Source of the DNA: Taudactylus pleione
Lineage: Eukaryota > Chordata > Amphibia > Anura > Myobatrachidae
Direction: 5' to 3'
Length of the DNA stretch: 64,000 nt
Assembly (NCBI GenBank): GCA_031769625.1
Contig: JAUIMM010000636.1
Span: forward strand, 3,881,501 to 3,945,500
Part shown: piece by piece, positions 23,628-34,119 of the stretch
How the letters are laid out: every line of letters begins with the position of its first letter
Numbering within the stretch: the first letter of the stretch is position 1
Made by a program: the position numbers and the translations under genes
The notes under the pieces: model-generated
The model's database searches: none
What the model saw: the letters and a program-made list of their open reading frames with translations, nothing else
What the model was told of the DNA's origin: nothing

Positions 23628-24105
23628 CAGTGTCGGACTGGGGCATGAAGGGCCCACTGGGGAATGCAGTGGTAGGGGCCCATGCTTAAGGGGTGTGGTT
23701 ATCCATAAGAGGGGGTGTGGGCAGGCACCCAAAATGCTTGGCTAATCAATAAGTCTGGTGTAGATTCTATAGAAGGGAACCAATCACCCTTATTGATCAG
23801 TGGTACTGCTCCACCAGATAACTGACCATCTACTAGAGCAGGGGTCTTCAAACTTGGCCCTCCAGATGCTGTGGAACTACACATCCCAGCATGCACTGCA
23901 CATAGTTTTAGCATGCTGTTATATCAAAAAGGTGGCAGTGCATGCTGGGATGTGTAGTTCCACAGCAGCTGGAGGGCCAAGTTTGAAGACCCCTGTACTA
24001 GAGTAACAATGTATAATTTGAGTTCTGGAACCTGACTCCTTGAAGAGGGGGTGGGCCCTTAGGCAGTGGGTTTCCCCTGTACCCCTGTGGGCCAGTCCAA
24101 CCCTG
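23628..24105 (+). mobile_element. hAT element, host of a nested hAT MITE
   Basis: Termini CAGTGTCGGACTGG and CCAGTCCAACCCTG are flanked by a perfect 8-bp duplication, CCTGCGAG (23620-23627 and 24106-24113). It is 478 bp including the insertion at 23839-23995. Minus the insert and one 8-bp duplication it is about 313 bp, close to the 339-bp copy at 49115-49453. Non-coding. Confidence 0.9.
23839..23995. mobile_element. hAT (Buster-type) MITE, 157 bp, nested
   Basis: Perfect inverted ends of about 27 bp begin CAGGGGTCTTCAAACTTGG. Both sides carry the identical 8-bp duplication TACTAGAG (23831-23838 and 23996-24003), with TA in the middle. Inside, ACTACACATCCCAGCATGC faces GCATGCTGGGATGTGTAGT, so the whole element folds. 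The related copy of the host at 49115-49453 shows the uninterrupted site (ctaatagagtaacaatg). Confidence 0.92.
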
Positions 24106-24113
24106 CCTGCGAG

Positions 24114-25317
24114 TTTGGCTGATGGTGTATTTATTTCTATTTGTGTTTTCACCCATGTGCACAGGTGACTGATACAGAGAGTTTCATGATTTCTCACCCG
24201 AATTTGCCTCCAGTAAATTTGCGGGTTGTAAAAAAATGGCCAAACACACCCATGATTGACATCTCGACCAAACACGATTCTTAGTAAATTACCTCTAGAT
24301 ATAAGTGGTACTGATATAAATATAGCTGCACATAATTCATAGACATTTTGTATAATATACCATACGATGAATAAACCTTTGTACAATAGCAGCCATGTAA
24401 CACTTATTTGTTAAATGCTTCTTGATAATTTCAGATTTGCCATTTGTTTTCCATATATCTAGCTCCTGGACATTAGATTTATGAAATACTTTTTTTCTTC
24501 ACTAATACCAAAGGCAACTCTGACTGCTAAAATTACATGTTACACAGCAGGACATGGATAGAAAGAACCATTTCAGAGGATGAGCTGTTTTGTCTTGTGA
24601 TGTAGAAAGTAATGATAAGTCGGGTATTTTAATGCATTATCTGCAGCTGTCCCACATCCTACGTTGTGCCAGATCATCACAGATACAGTAGTCTGTCAGT
24701 CAGTAAGAGCTTGCCTGACCAGTGGTGCTGATACAATTCTCCTGACATACGGTCATCTGCTTCTCTTATCACTTTCAAGACTTGACAAATGCATTGATTT
24801 ACAGGGGCATTACATATCAATGTTGCTGTTTTCATTGTGCACAGAATATTCAATTTCTTACACCAAATACAGTGATAGATTATAATTATCATTAGCTCGT
24901 GTTTATATAGTGTCATCATATTCTGCCATGCTGTATAATCAGGGATATAAATTGAAAATTCAGGAATATGCAGTAGATATAGGTTAAAAAGTTGGATGTA
25001 GTAAAAAGGATGGATGGCGTTGTATGTGGAGATCCTTGCCAGGACAGAGATCATGGTTAGGGAAGGATATAGAGACTAGCACAAAGCTTTAGGTACATGC
25101 AGATCTGTGAAAAGCTTATTGCAGCAGATTTCTTTTTGCTCTTGGAATCAGGCAGCTGTGCAATAACTGGCAGCCTTATATCACACAGTAAGGAAAATGC
25201 ATCTGCCAGCTGGATCCTGTGTGGATTGCAGTGGTGACAGTTTGGATAATGGAAGGGTGACTGGCAGGGGGTCATAGTAGTAAGATAGGAAATGATATAT
25301 ACATGGGTATGTAGTTA
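24114..25317. other. AT-rich background
   Basis: No gene or complete repeat is supported. The minus-strand frame at 23919-24386 runs through the hAT termini, and frames at 24664-24885 and 24677-25054 overlap on opposite strands. None shows a domain. Confidence 0.5.
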
Positions 25318-25630
25318 TTATCCTGGCTGTCAAGATGACGGCGCTCAGAATGCCGGCGCCGGAATCCAAACACCAGTCAGAATCCAGATCCCGGCATCCC
25401 GACCACCAACATCCTGACAGTCAGTATTGTGGTTAGGGGGAGGGTTAGGGTCAGGCACTAGGGGGAGTAGTAGGGCTAGGCACTAGGGGGGAGGGGTAGG
25501 CTTAGGCTATGGGGGCAGGGGTAGGTTTAGGCAGCAGAGAAGGAGGAGGAAGGGTAGGGGAAGGGTAATATACTTGCCTCCATCTGTCAGGATTGGGGCC
25601 TAGTCGGGATGCCAGCGTCGGGATATGAGC
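25318..25630 (+). mobile_element. TTAGG-bearing element, divergent copy
   Basis: The left arm carries CCGGCG and CCCGGCATCCCGACC boxes (25345-25412), the centre has GGGTTAGGGTCAGGCACTAG blocks (25446-25570), and the right arm ends around CGGGATGCCAGCGTCGGGAT (25603-25622). The arms are partly complementary. The plan matches 34832-35483, but termini and target duplication were not resolved. Confidence 0.5.
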
Positions 25631-25653
25631 TTGTGTTTCACTATTGTTGTTAT

Positions 25654-25740
25654 CAGTGCTGGATTACCCACTAGGCACATGAAGTGAGCCCAATAATATT
25701 GTGTCTAAGTGTGTCCTGAGCCCTAAATCTGCCCCTCGCT
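25654..25740 (+). mobile_element. hAT end fragment
   Basis: CAGTGCTGGATTACCCACTAGGC is a hAT-type start of a family widespread in vertebrates. No right end or 8-bp duplication was found. Confidence 0.35.
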
Positions 25741-25956
25741 GTTAGTGCGGTAAGAGCTTTATAGGTTACATAATGACTTGTATGTGGCAGTGGGAGGGAG
25801 AGACAAATCTGTGTTAAATAAGACTCCAATGATACACTTGTTATTGTATTTGGGAGTGATTATACAATTGTGTAGACCATTAGAAGGAAGCCACACAGTG
25901 AGCTGTGCCATGACAAGTATCTCTTGGCTACCAATCATCATGCTTAGAACATGCTA

Positions 25957-26452
25957 TAGATGTGTCCACATACAGCTATCCTCCCTGCACTACAAGTCGT
26001 GCTACACATAACGCGAGCCGTGTGACTCAGTAGCGCAGAGCATCTTTTTTTGTGCGACTTTTTACCTTCTAGTGCATCTTATTCGCACAGCTGTGTGAAT
26101 AGAACACACAAGCAGCTTATGCTGATTAAAATGATATGCAGCATGGCTATAGCCTGTGTGCTACTGCGGGTGTATGTGCATGTAAAATGTTACGTTACAG
26201 TGTAAGCGGCTGTGACACTGTAACGTATCATTTCGCACGTAGATATAACTGCAGTCACACACAGATATCATTTTAATCAGCGGAAGCTGCTTGTGCGCTC
26301 TGTACACACCGTTGTGCGAATAAGAAGCATTTGAAGATAAAAAGTTGCTCAAAACGACACTCGGCGCTACCGAGTCATGCCACGACATAGCGTGACTAGA
26401 AGGGCTGTTTAACGTATAAGAGGGCTAGATGTACAGTATGTGGGCACATCTG
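25957..26452. mobile_element. Palindromic TA-flanked MITE, 496 bp
   Basis: The longest copy of the family at 9763 and 45832. The ends are TAGATGTGTCCACATAC and GTATGTGGGCACATCTG, with TA outside each. The two halves are complementary along most of their length around a centre near 26209 (ACGTTACAGTGT against ACACTGTAACGT, 11-nt loop). Further paired blocks are GCTGATTAAAATGATATGC at about 26119 and its mirror at about 26265-26285. Non-coding. Confidence 0.75.
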
Positions 26453-26454
26453 TA

Positions 26455-28130
26455 TGTCTCCCTATGCTGATGTGTTCACTTCACACCACTTGTACATGGC
26501 TTTCTTTCTCCACATTGAGTTCCAAGCCTTGATGGTAAATTTACTAAGCAATGGCTTTTGCAAGCTTTGGCTTCTCAGTGGGTTTGACCTCATAATTTAA
26601 AACATCACTGATATTAACACACTTTGTTTTATTGGATGAAGAGCAGTCTGGTCCTGCCTCCATCCTCAGTGCAGACTGGTAAACTCAGCAAGCAGACTGT
26701 AAGACCTGTAGGATGCTCAGTGAGAGGTCAGTCATCTGACATGCGCTACTGTGCATGTGCTGCGTCTCCGTGCACCTTTCTCTCTTTATTCATGCTGACT
26801 AGATGTGACTCCAAAACTCATATTAGCTGTGCAGAGCCTATACAAACACCTCAAGTATACTATACCAAAGCTATAGTGTGTCGGCATATAATACTAACAT
26901 CTGTCGGTGCATTTACTGCTCATATGCCCGGCGCTCTACAACGCTCAACTACAATACCCTAAAGTTCCAGACTTCTATATACTACAGTAATACCTGTCAT
27001 ATACCTGTGTCTTATGCTACTTGTATAATAAATGTGTGGACTAACCGTGACCAGCACGAAACAACTGTGCAACACACTCAACGTATACTTTAGCCAAATT
27101 CCCTCCTGGTAGGAAAATTGTCAGGGGGACTACTACATTCAGCTAAACTGCTGCGTACTGGACTATTACACAGTTCTGCTAATAGGTTATGGGCCCAGTC
27201 TCAAATTAATATTCTCTGGATCCCCATACACCTACCGATACTCTGCTAATATGGTTTGCTTTTGTCAGTGCCACTTTACAATCTGGGGTCAAACCCTTTG
27301 AGAAGTGGTGGCTTGGGCTTGCACTTGGTATTTTACCTCTCAGTGTCGCAGTATTTGGTATATGCACATTTCAAAACTTCTTTATGTTATAATTGGTTTA
27401 TTTTCTCCAATATACAGCCATTATAAAGATGCATTAATTGATCTATAGTATGTGCCTGATAAAGCTGCCTGGCACTGCAGCCCACATTGGGAATCTGACT
27501 AAACCTTCTACTACATCAATACTGCGTGTAGATAATAATTCAGTGTTGGATGGAGATCATATTGCAATGTCCCACCCGTAATACTGCCTTAATCTTTACC
27601 CTTAAATTCAGAATGTCATTATGGCAGACGTACTTGTGTGATGAGTTATAAAAGCTTATATTGAGTATTCTTAATTGTCATAATAGGCCGGATTCAGAGG
27701 TGGTGCTAATGCAGCTACAACTGCGTCTTTTTTACGCAGTGTGACTACGCCTTTATGATAATGCCACAGGCGATGGGATTCATACAGAGACGTCCAACGA
27801 GTGCGGCAACAATCTACTGTATTAAGACGCACCATTGGCCACATCATCAAACATTGCTCCCTATCGAGGCGCAGAATGTCCATCTGAACCCAGCCGACAA
27901 AATCAGTACAACTGCATAAAAAGCCATGACACGACCCGCGTCTGGCTAATCCCCGACACCCCCCTACTAAAATTGCATCTCTCTGCATCCAAATTCGTTC
28001 TGTTGTTTTTGGTGGTCATCAGGATACATACACTGACACATCGACACTGCATCCTCCTCCTATGTTTTTCAATTTATTGTGGTGTTATTCATTCCCCCTC
28101 CCAAAGCACATGACATCATACCGAGGGAGC
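26455..28130. other. Background with a possible MITE end at 27686
   Basis: Mostly single-copy-like sequence. GGCCGGATTCAGAGGTGG at 27686 resembles the GGGCCTGATTCAG terminus, but no mirror end was found, so it is not called an element. Overlapping frames at 26624-26962, 26878-27093, 27671-27988 (-) and 27835-28113 show no domain. Confidence 0.45.
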
Positions 28131-28455
28131 GGGGCCGCCAGCGCCCAGAAGAACAGCAGTGATCCTCAGTGGGCTCAGTAGCACATGCAGGGTGGGTTTC
28201 TGGGGACCCAGAAACCCCCCTGACATAGGTGAGAGCAAGCACCACCATGTTATTAAGACCCGCCCCCTCGTGGCAAAATGCAGTGTTTTGTGAGTCAATG
28301 TGGAGGATGCGGAGCCAATATGATGCAATAGAATTAGAATTGCATCATTTGGATCCTCCCTCTCCCAATTGAGCCTTGAATCTCTGCATTTTGCTGCTTG
28401 GGGGCGGGGCTTATTGACATGGTGCCTGGTCCCGTCTCCATCTCCAACCTGCAGC
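28131..28455. mobile_element. GC-rich repeat fragment
   Basis: A GC-rich block with GGGTTTCTGGGGACCCAGAAACCC (28194-28217), an inverted pair typical of amphibian interspersed repeats, plus AATTAGAATTGCATCATTTGG and a GGGGCGGGGCTTATTGAC box. Class and borders were not resolved. Confidence 0.35.
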
Positions 28456-28461
28456 ATGGTA

Positions 28462-28651
28462 AGTGTGTGTGTACGTGTGTATGTGTAATGTATGTGTGAC
28501 ATATACTGTATATGTGTGTGTGCAAATATATGTATATATATATATATATAAATACAAGTGTGTGTATGCATATATATATATAAATATATATGTCAGTGTG
28601 TATATATGTGTATGTATGTATATATATATATATATATATACACACACATAC
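28462..28651. repeat. Compound (TG)n/(TA)n microsatellite
   Basis: About 190 bp of alternating pyrimidine-purine sequence mixing TGTG, TGTATG and TATATA runs. Open frames in both directions here (28334-28645, 28411-28647, 28463-28654) encode Tyr-Ile-His or Cys-Val-Tyr repeats and are not genes. Confidence 0.95.
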
Positions 28652-30139
28652 TAGAAATCCCCCTTTAAAAATCCTGCGTTTGCCCCTGGGGCTGTGCAGG
28701 CTGCTGTGTTCATGTCTGGAGCGTCCAGATGAAGGGAACGTGGGGCAACAACGGTGCAGCCCACAGGGTCCTGTGCTCGCACACCCCTAGTTGTGGCCCT
28801 GGTGATATTTATAACATATTGTGGCAGTTGGCAGTCTGTAAAGAGAGTAATTTTAATTGACCCTAATATATGTCTTATTTTCTTCAAGGACCACACCAAA
28901 ACAACATACATATAGCTAATCATTTGGAGCTGCTGCTTTAATAAAATTTGGTGTGTTTGTTTTGTTCCCATTCTAGTGTGTTTAGTAGGTAGAACTGTCT
29001 ACCTTCTAACTCAGTCTGCCAAGACATCCTATTCCTCTCTATTGATGTGGACAGCACAAAGCTGCTACTGCTGACCCTCTGTAATTTGGCATCTGTCGCA
29101 CCCCCTCTCCTGATTTTATAGCTAGACAGATGTGAAAAGTCAGACCTAGACAGCCCATTACTATTTCACCTGGTGGGAAACTAATTCTATTTTATCCACC
29201 AATTGTAAGAAAATTACAGATTACATTAGATATGTCTATCTGTTTTACGTAGAACAACAGCAATGTATCTTGCCTTGCAGTGAAAGTGATGTAGAAGAGA
29301 ACTGATGCTTTATGTAGCGCTTACTGTAGCTCTTTTTTAGTAATAAGCAGGTTAGAAATAAGGACAATTATTTTGAGCATATATGTAAAATGTGCCTACC
29401 ACTTAACCCATTTAATGTATAAACAAAATACAATTCTTACAGTATAAGTTTGTATTCATATATCACTGCTTACAAATGAATATCAGGAATTAATGAATCT
29501 AAACATGAGTCTTACTAGTTAACAGGGACACTGAGATTGGGGGTGGGGCAGATACAGCCTTAGCTCATGACTCATAGAGGCCACTACCTGGCTTAGCCAC
29601 ACCCCCATGGGGCCATGCCCCACCCCCTGTACCAGGGCCCATCCGATGTCTTGGCAGCACTGTTAATTAATCTAATAAGCAGTTGCTCAGACATTTCCAC
29701 TTATCTAAATAATAAATAACAACATCCCTATAATAGCTTTTTGAGTAAAGGTCAGCTATGTTACATTTTGATTGTTTAGGACTGGTTTGATAAAATCCAG
29801 GCAGAATTGGCTGCACAAGTCTGGAATTCTGTTGCCAGCATAAAACAATATTGATTTTTGCATGGTTTATGCGTTTAGACAATTAATTTCCACATCATAC
29901 CCTCCAACATCTCACACAATGTGTCAGACATATTTATGTTCATCTCTGCACCAGTAGTATATGCACCAGGCATACACAAGAACAGTTTAACATTAGTTTC
30001 AATAGTGAAAAACACATTCGCTATTAGGTATTATCCCAGTTAAATTTTAAAGAAAATCTCAGTGTACATTTGCTGGGTCTGCCTTTGTTCGTAATGTACA
30101 TGAACACACCCTTACTATACTCAGACTGCATTTGCAAAC
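28652..30139. other. Background with two hAT-like ends
   Basis: CCCCTAGTTGTGGCCCTGGTG at 28784-28804 reads as the right end of a CAGGGCCACAACTAGG hAT family. 29530-29660 is GC-rich and ends GGCAGCACTG, another possible hAT end. Neither has a detectable partner. The rest (28810-29520 and 29665-30130) is AT-rich with no gene. Confidence 0.4.
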
Positions 30140-30142
30140 TGA

Positions 30143-30612
30143 GGGCCTGATTCAGAGCCGGACGCTCTGACCAGAGCACTCGCTCTGAATCAGGGCCCTC
30201 CTAACTTAAAATGGAGCGGCCTCCTGGCCGCTCGCATAGCTGTGGGTGACCACCCACAGCATATGCGAGCGGCCAAAAAGATGGTCGCGATGGTCAAGAC
30301 CATCGCTACCATCGGGCTTGCGACGAGACCCTTGTGGTAGGGTCTCGTTGCCGCAAGCCCTGGAGTGATTTTGGCTCTATCAGAGCCAAAATCACTCCCA
30401 CTGACATCACTAGTGATGTCAGTGGGGCCGGACTCAGACGGTAGGCGTTCCCATGGGCGTGCTGTCAGTCACCATCGACAGCACGCCCCCTTTAGTGCGA
30501 GACCCATAACGACGGCTTGGCCATCGTTATTCGGGTCTCGCGCATGCGCACGACGGAGCTCCCTCTGTCGTGCGCATGCGCATTGGGGGAACATCGACCC
30601 GCTTGCGAGCGT
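30143..30612 (+). mobile_element. Chain-of-hairpins MITE-like element, 3' end damaged
   Basis: It starts GGGCCTGATTCAGAGCCGG just after TGA. The interior consists of stem-loops placed almost end to end: 30143-30199, 30226-30274, 30280-30313 (15 of 16 pairs), 30314-30360, 30362-30398 (17 pairs, 3-nt loop), 30399-30424 (perfect 26-bp palindrome), 30455-30488 (12 pairs), 30497-30541 and 30541-30580 (17 of 18 pairs). The right end (GAGCGTCCTGATTCCC) has lost the TIR. The reverse-oriented copy at 33587-34119 has the same stems in the reverse order. Overlapping frames on both strands (30365-30709 and 30469-30735) are explained by the stems. No transposase is present. Confidence 0.85.
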
Positions 30613-30911
30613 CCTGATTCCCTTCCCTCTTCTTCCTCTCCAAACAGACAGTGACAGGGGTACCAAACATAGACACACTTTTTTTATGAGCATCTGCATT
30701 CTGCTGTAAAAATGTAGGTATTTAACACCAACCAAACAGATGTACGTCCAATCAGCTTCGTCCCCAGGGTCTGTATCCAGAGGGCTGTGTATGTAATAAG
30801 CACCTTTAAAACACCAAAATATTTTTTTACGTTTTAGACTCTGGCTCAGTTCTTTACTAAGGTTTTCCTGATTTCATGCACATCACTTATATAAAGGACT
30901 ATCAGCTTATG

Positions 30912-31233
30912 CATACTTACCATCTTCCTCCAGGAGGGAGTAGCCAGGGCGGCTCAGCGTGGGGGCATGTGAGAAAGTGGGAGGTGTGATATCGCGATTG
31001 CGTCATTGTGGCCCCGCCCCGCTATACAATGCCGCGATTATTGTCATTGTGAAGCAGGGACAGGCCTGAATGATGTGATTCAGAACAAATCGCTTCATCG
31101 GCTGCCTGGACTACCCACTTTGGCTTGGTAAGTGAGCGGGTGGCAGAGAGCTCCGGGAGACTTGCCCACTCTTCTCGAGCGCCACATGATTTTCAGGAGC
31201 TTCCAAATCATTTTGGGGGTGTAGGCAAGTATG
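30912..31233. mobile_element. CATACTT-ended MITE, 322 bp
   Basis: Ends CATACTTACCATC and GTGTAGGCAAGTATG are mirror images with mismatches. The interior is GC-rich with partly complementary halves (ATCGCGATTGCGTCATTG with ATGATGTGATTCAGAACAAATCG). The fragment at 10418-10790 shares the terminus, and 50390-50536 shares a right end. The target duplication is not clear. Confidence 0.6.
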
Positions 31234-31869
31234 AGCTAATGCCATCTGAAGCATAACCAAGTCATTAGAGGAAAACATGACTGCAATACAAAATAATATT
31301 TGATGCCTGTGATTCTCCTTTCTACACCATATATATTTAATAATGATAGTATTTACTATAATATTGTATATTTTAGTTTAGTGTACATCATGGTGCTAAA
31401 TATAACAAGTCATTCTTTGAATATGTGCTTCTGTCAGTGCCTTTGTTAAAGCCCTTGAGTATCAATCATGATCACACTTATTTGAAGCTATGGCAAAAAT
31501 TGCCTGTGCTCATGTTTGCCTTGTGGCCGTCATCTACTGGAGACGTAATAATAATTATATCTTGATTAAAAGTAAACTATGCATTTCTGTTTCGCACTGT
31601 GCCAGGCTAAGTAATAGAGGCATGCATGGTTTTTCCAGACATCATATTTAAGATAGAGGTTAGATTTATAGTGACTGCACTGCAAATGTGTAAGGTTTTC
31701 GATCAACGAATTATACAGCATTTCCATTATTAACTATTGTATTGGTTTATTTTTCATGTACAGGTATGGGTTCTTTATTAACTGACCCAGTATCCAAAAA
31801 GCTACAAAACATATAAAGTAATAATTGTTAAAATAAATAACTGTTGCTGCTCTGTGATAATATTAACAC
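31234..31869. other. AT-rich background
   Basis: No repeat boundary or gene is supported. Confidence 0.55.
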
Positions 31870-31872
31870 ACT

Positions 31873-32461
31873 GGGGTCTATTCATGATGTTAATTATTGG
31901 GGTCCGAACAGACCCCGGTAATTAACATTCTAACTCGCCACGAACGATGTAGCAATTCATCATTGCTCCGGTGTGGAGACAGCTGTCCCTGCGTGCAGCT
32001 TCACTGCTTCTTTTGAAGGAGTTCATCTTTTTACTGCTACTTCCGGAGCAGTGACACTAGTGCGCATGTGTGACCTACAGGTCACGCATGCACACAAGAG
32101 CCCCGACATTCGGTGGATGGAGCTTGACAGGGGTGGATTGATCCGAAAGGATCCCTCTTCGCAACCCAGGACTCTTTCCCATAGGGAAGTAGCAGGAGCA
32201 CTCACCATCTGAAGATGGCGAATGCTCCCACAGTCAAGCTCCGCAAATATTGTATTTTCGGAGCTTGATGAATACTGTCCACATACTAGTGTATGAGAAC
32301 AGCGGGCCTTTCCGCGAGAGGAAGGTAAGCAGGAAATATCTGTGATATCTCTTGCTTTACCCTCTTAATGAATGGTCCGATAACTTAACTTCTACAATTG
32401 CAGGTGAAAATTTTAATTTTCACCTGCTTTTGTAGAAATTAAGTGATGATGAATAGGCCCC
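31873..32461. mobile_element. Hairpin-rich MITE-like element, 589 bp, TSD ACT
   Basis: Ends GGGGTCTATTCATGATGTTA and the mirror of GGGGCCTATTCATCATCAC are flanked by ACT (31870-31872 and 32462-32464). Stems include 31891-31924, the self-complementary CCATCTGAAGATGG (32206-32219), the AAGCTCCG/CGGAGCTT pair (about 32239-32269) and 32400-32427 (GCAGGTGAAAATT/AATTTTCACCTGC), extended outward by TTCTACAA/TTGTAGAA. The left end of a relative is at 44258. The overlapping frames at 31973-32212 and 32023-32208 on opposite strands reflect this structure. Confidence 0.8.
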
Positions 32462-32479
32462 ACTGACATGGTTATTGAG

Positions 32480-33570
32480 CATGAGGTGGGCAATAAGTTT
32501 CTGGATGCAAAAGTATTGGATTTATAAACAAAGTGAACATTAAATTTTTTTCAAAGTATACGCCAGAGGAGTCTATGCAAAGTTGCATACACTTAAACCA
32601 CTTGGTGAAGCAGCTAGACCAGTCCGAACCAGGTATGTCTTCTACCTGCTGAATGAAGGTCTCCACAACAGCTTGCGCTTGATTTGTGAGAACACTAAGA
32701 AGTTGCAGGGGGCCAGGTCTGGACTGTACGGCAGATGACCAAGCTCCTGGATGCTTTCTTGGGCCAGAATATCCACCACTTTCCTGGACTTGTGGGCAAG
32801 TGCTCTGTCGTGCATTGTCGGGCAACATGAGCGCTAGTTCTTGGGCGTCACCTGTAAATGGCTTCCAGCATTTGCGGCAGGCATTGGTTGTCGTACCAGT
32901 CCCCAGTGATGGTGCGCTGCTGCACAAGTAGTACGGTAGCTACATGGCCAGTCTTGGCCACAAAAATGGCCGCCATCTGCTTTGCCACACTGTGCTCATT
33001 TCGAAACTTCTGCACACCTCCCACTTGGGTTAACTGGGCCAACTGTTGTTTGGTGTCAGGGTCAAAACTGTAGATCCAGGATTCATCTCCACTGATGATT
33101 TCCCAGACAGAGTTTGAGCGACCCCATCAAACCTGGCCAGCATGTTGTGGCTCCAAGTCACCCAAGCCTCCTTCTGCTCTTGAGTCAGCTGATGTGGCAC
33201 CCAGCATGCAAAAACCTTGCTTAGGCCAAGTTTTCGTGGAGCATCGACCTGATGGATCCTGTTGTGATGCCTATCTTCTTCTCTAACTGGGCCACAGTTA
33301 TCCTGATGCCCAGCTCAACTATGACCTGTACTGCAGCAACGTTCTCCTCGGTGATATCGAACACATCACTGCTCCTCATCATTCAGGTACCATCTCCTGT
33401 GCCGAAATTCTGCAAACCACTCAAACACAGTGGTGTGGGACAGTGCTTCCTCCTAAAAAGCAGCTCGCTATCTGTCAAAACTCTCCTGCTGCCGCAGACC
33501 ACTCTTGTAGTCATAGAAGATCATGGCTCTCCAGTGGCCTCTGTTGAGCTCCATAACAAGTTTCTTGCTG
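32480..33570 (-). pseudogene. Mariner transposase pseudogene
   Basis: Reading from 33554 towards 32480 on the minus strand, the sequence gives an amino-terminal MELNRGHWRAMIFYDYKSGL (HTH_48-type start), a central block (33060-33200) with a WVPHQLTQEQKEAW-like linker, then DESWIYSFDPDTKQQ carrying the first catalytic Asp (about 33055-33090). TITGDWY follows (about 32890-32905), then DNAR with the second Asp (about 32810-32820), then SPDLAPCNFLVF (32690-32722) and WFKCMQLCIDSSGVYFEK near the carboxy end (about 32545-32600). The length is about that of a 345-residue mariner. Frames change several times and there are stops. The third catalytic position of DD34D reads Asn (codon at 32702-32704) instead of Asp. 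It is dead. The 5' side is interrupted by the element at 33587. Confidence 0.88.
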
Positions 33571-33586
33571 GAAGTGAACAAACTGA

Positions 33587-34119
33587 GGGCCTGATTCAGA
33601 CCCGCTCGCAAGTGGTTCGATGTTGGCCCAGTGCGCATGCGCACGACGGAGGCGGCTCTGTCGTGCGCATACGCGAGACCTGGATAGTGACGGGCAAGCC
33701 GTCGCTCCGGGTCTTGCTACAAAGGGGGCGTGCTGTCGATGTTGAGTGACAGCACGCCCCTTTGGTGGGCGGGCCGGGGGCATGGCTGCCCAGATGGAGG
33801 CGTTCCCATGGGAACACCTACCATCTAGGGCCGGCCCCACTGACATCACAAGTGATGTTAGTGGGTGGACTTCTTGCTCTGTAAGAGCAAGAAGTCCACT
33901 GGGACTTGCGGCAATGAGACCCTACCACAAGGGTCTCGTCGCAAGTCCGATGGTCGTAATGGTCTTGACCATCGCAACCATCATCCTGGCCGCTCGCACT
34001 AGCTGTGGGTGGTCACCCACAGCTATGCGAGCGACCAGGAGGCCGCTCTATAAATACAATAGGCGGGCACTGATTCAGAGCGAGCGCTCTGAAAGAGCGT
34101 CCGGCTCTGAATCAGGCCC
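33587..34119 (-). mobile_element. Chain-of-hairpins MITE-like element, complete, TSD TGA
   Basis: Full copy of the 30143 family in the opposite orientation. It starts GGGCCTGATTCAGACCC and ends CGGCTCTGAATCAGGCCC, with TGA on both sides (33584-33586 and 34120-34122). Stems from left to right: about 33630-33671, 33673-33717, 33727-33760, 33837-33863, 33865-33899 (16 perfect pairs, 3-nt loop), 33901-33947, 33948-33982, 33983-34045, 34063-34119. It lies about 30 bp upstream of the mariner pseudogene start codon, so it probably jumped into the mariner 5' region. Frames at 33511-33849 (-) and 33746-34183 (+) are by-products of the stems. Confidence 0.88.

Noticed and set aside
27686..28113. GGGCC-type element starting GGCCGGATTCAGAGG
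   Set aside because: No mirror-image end or target duplication was found downstream.
28334..28654. Tyr-Ile or Cys-Val-Tyr repeat frames
   Set aside because: Readings of a TG/TA microsatellite in both directions.
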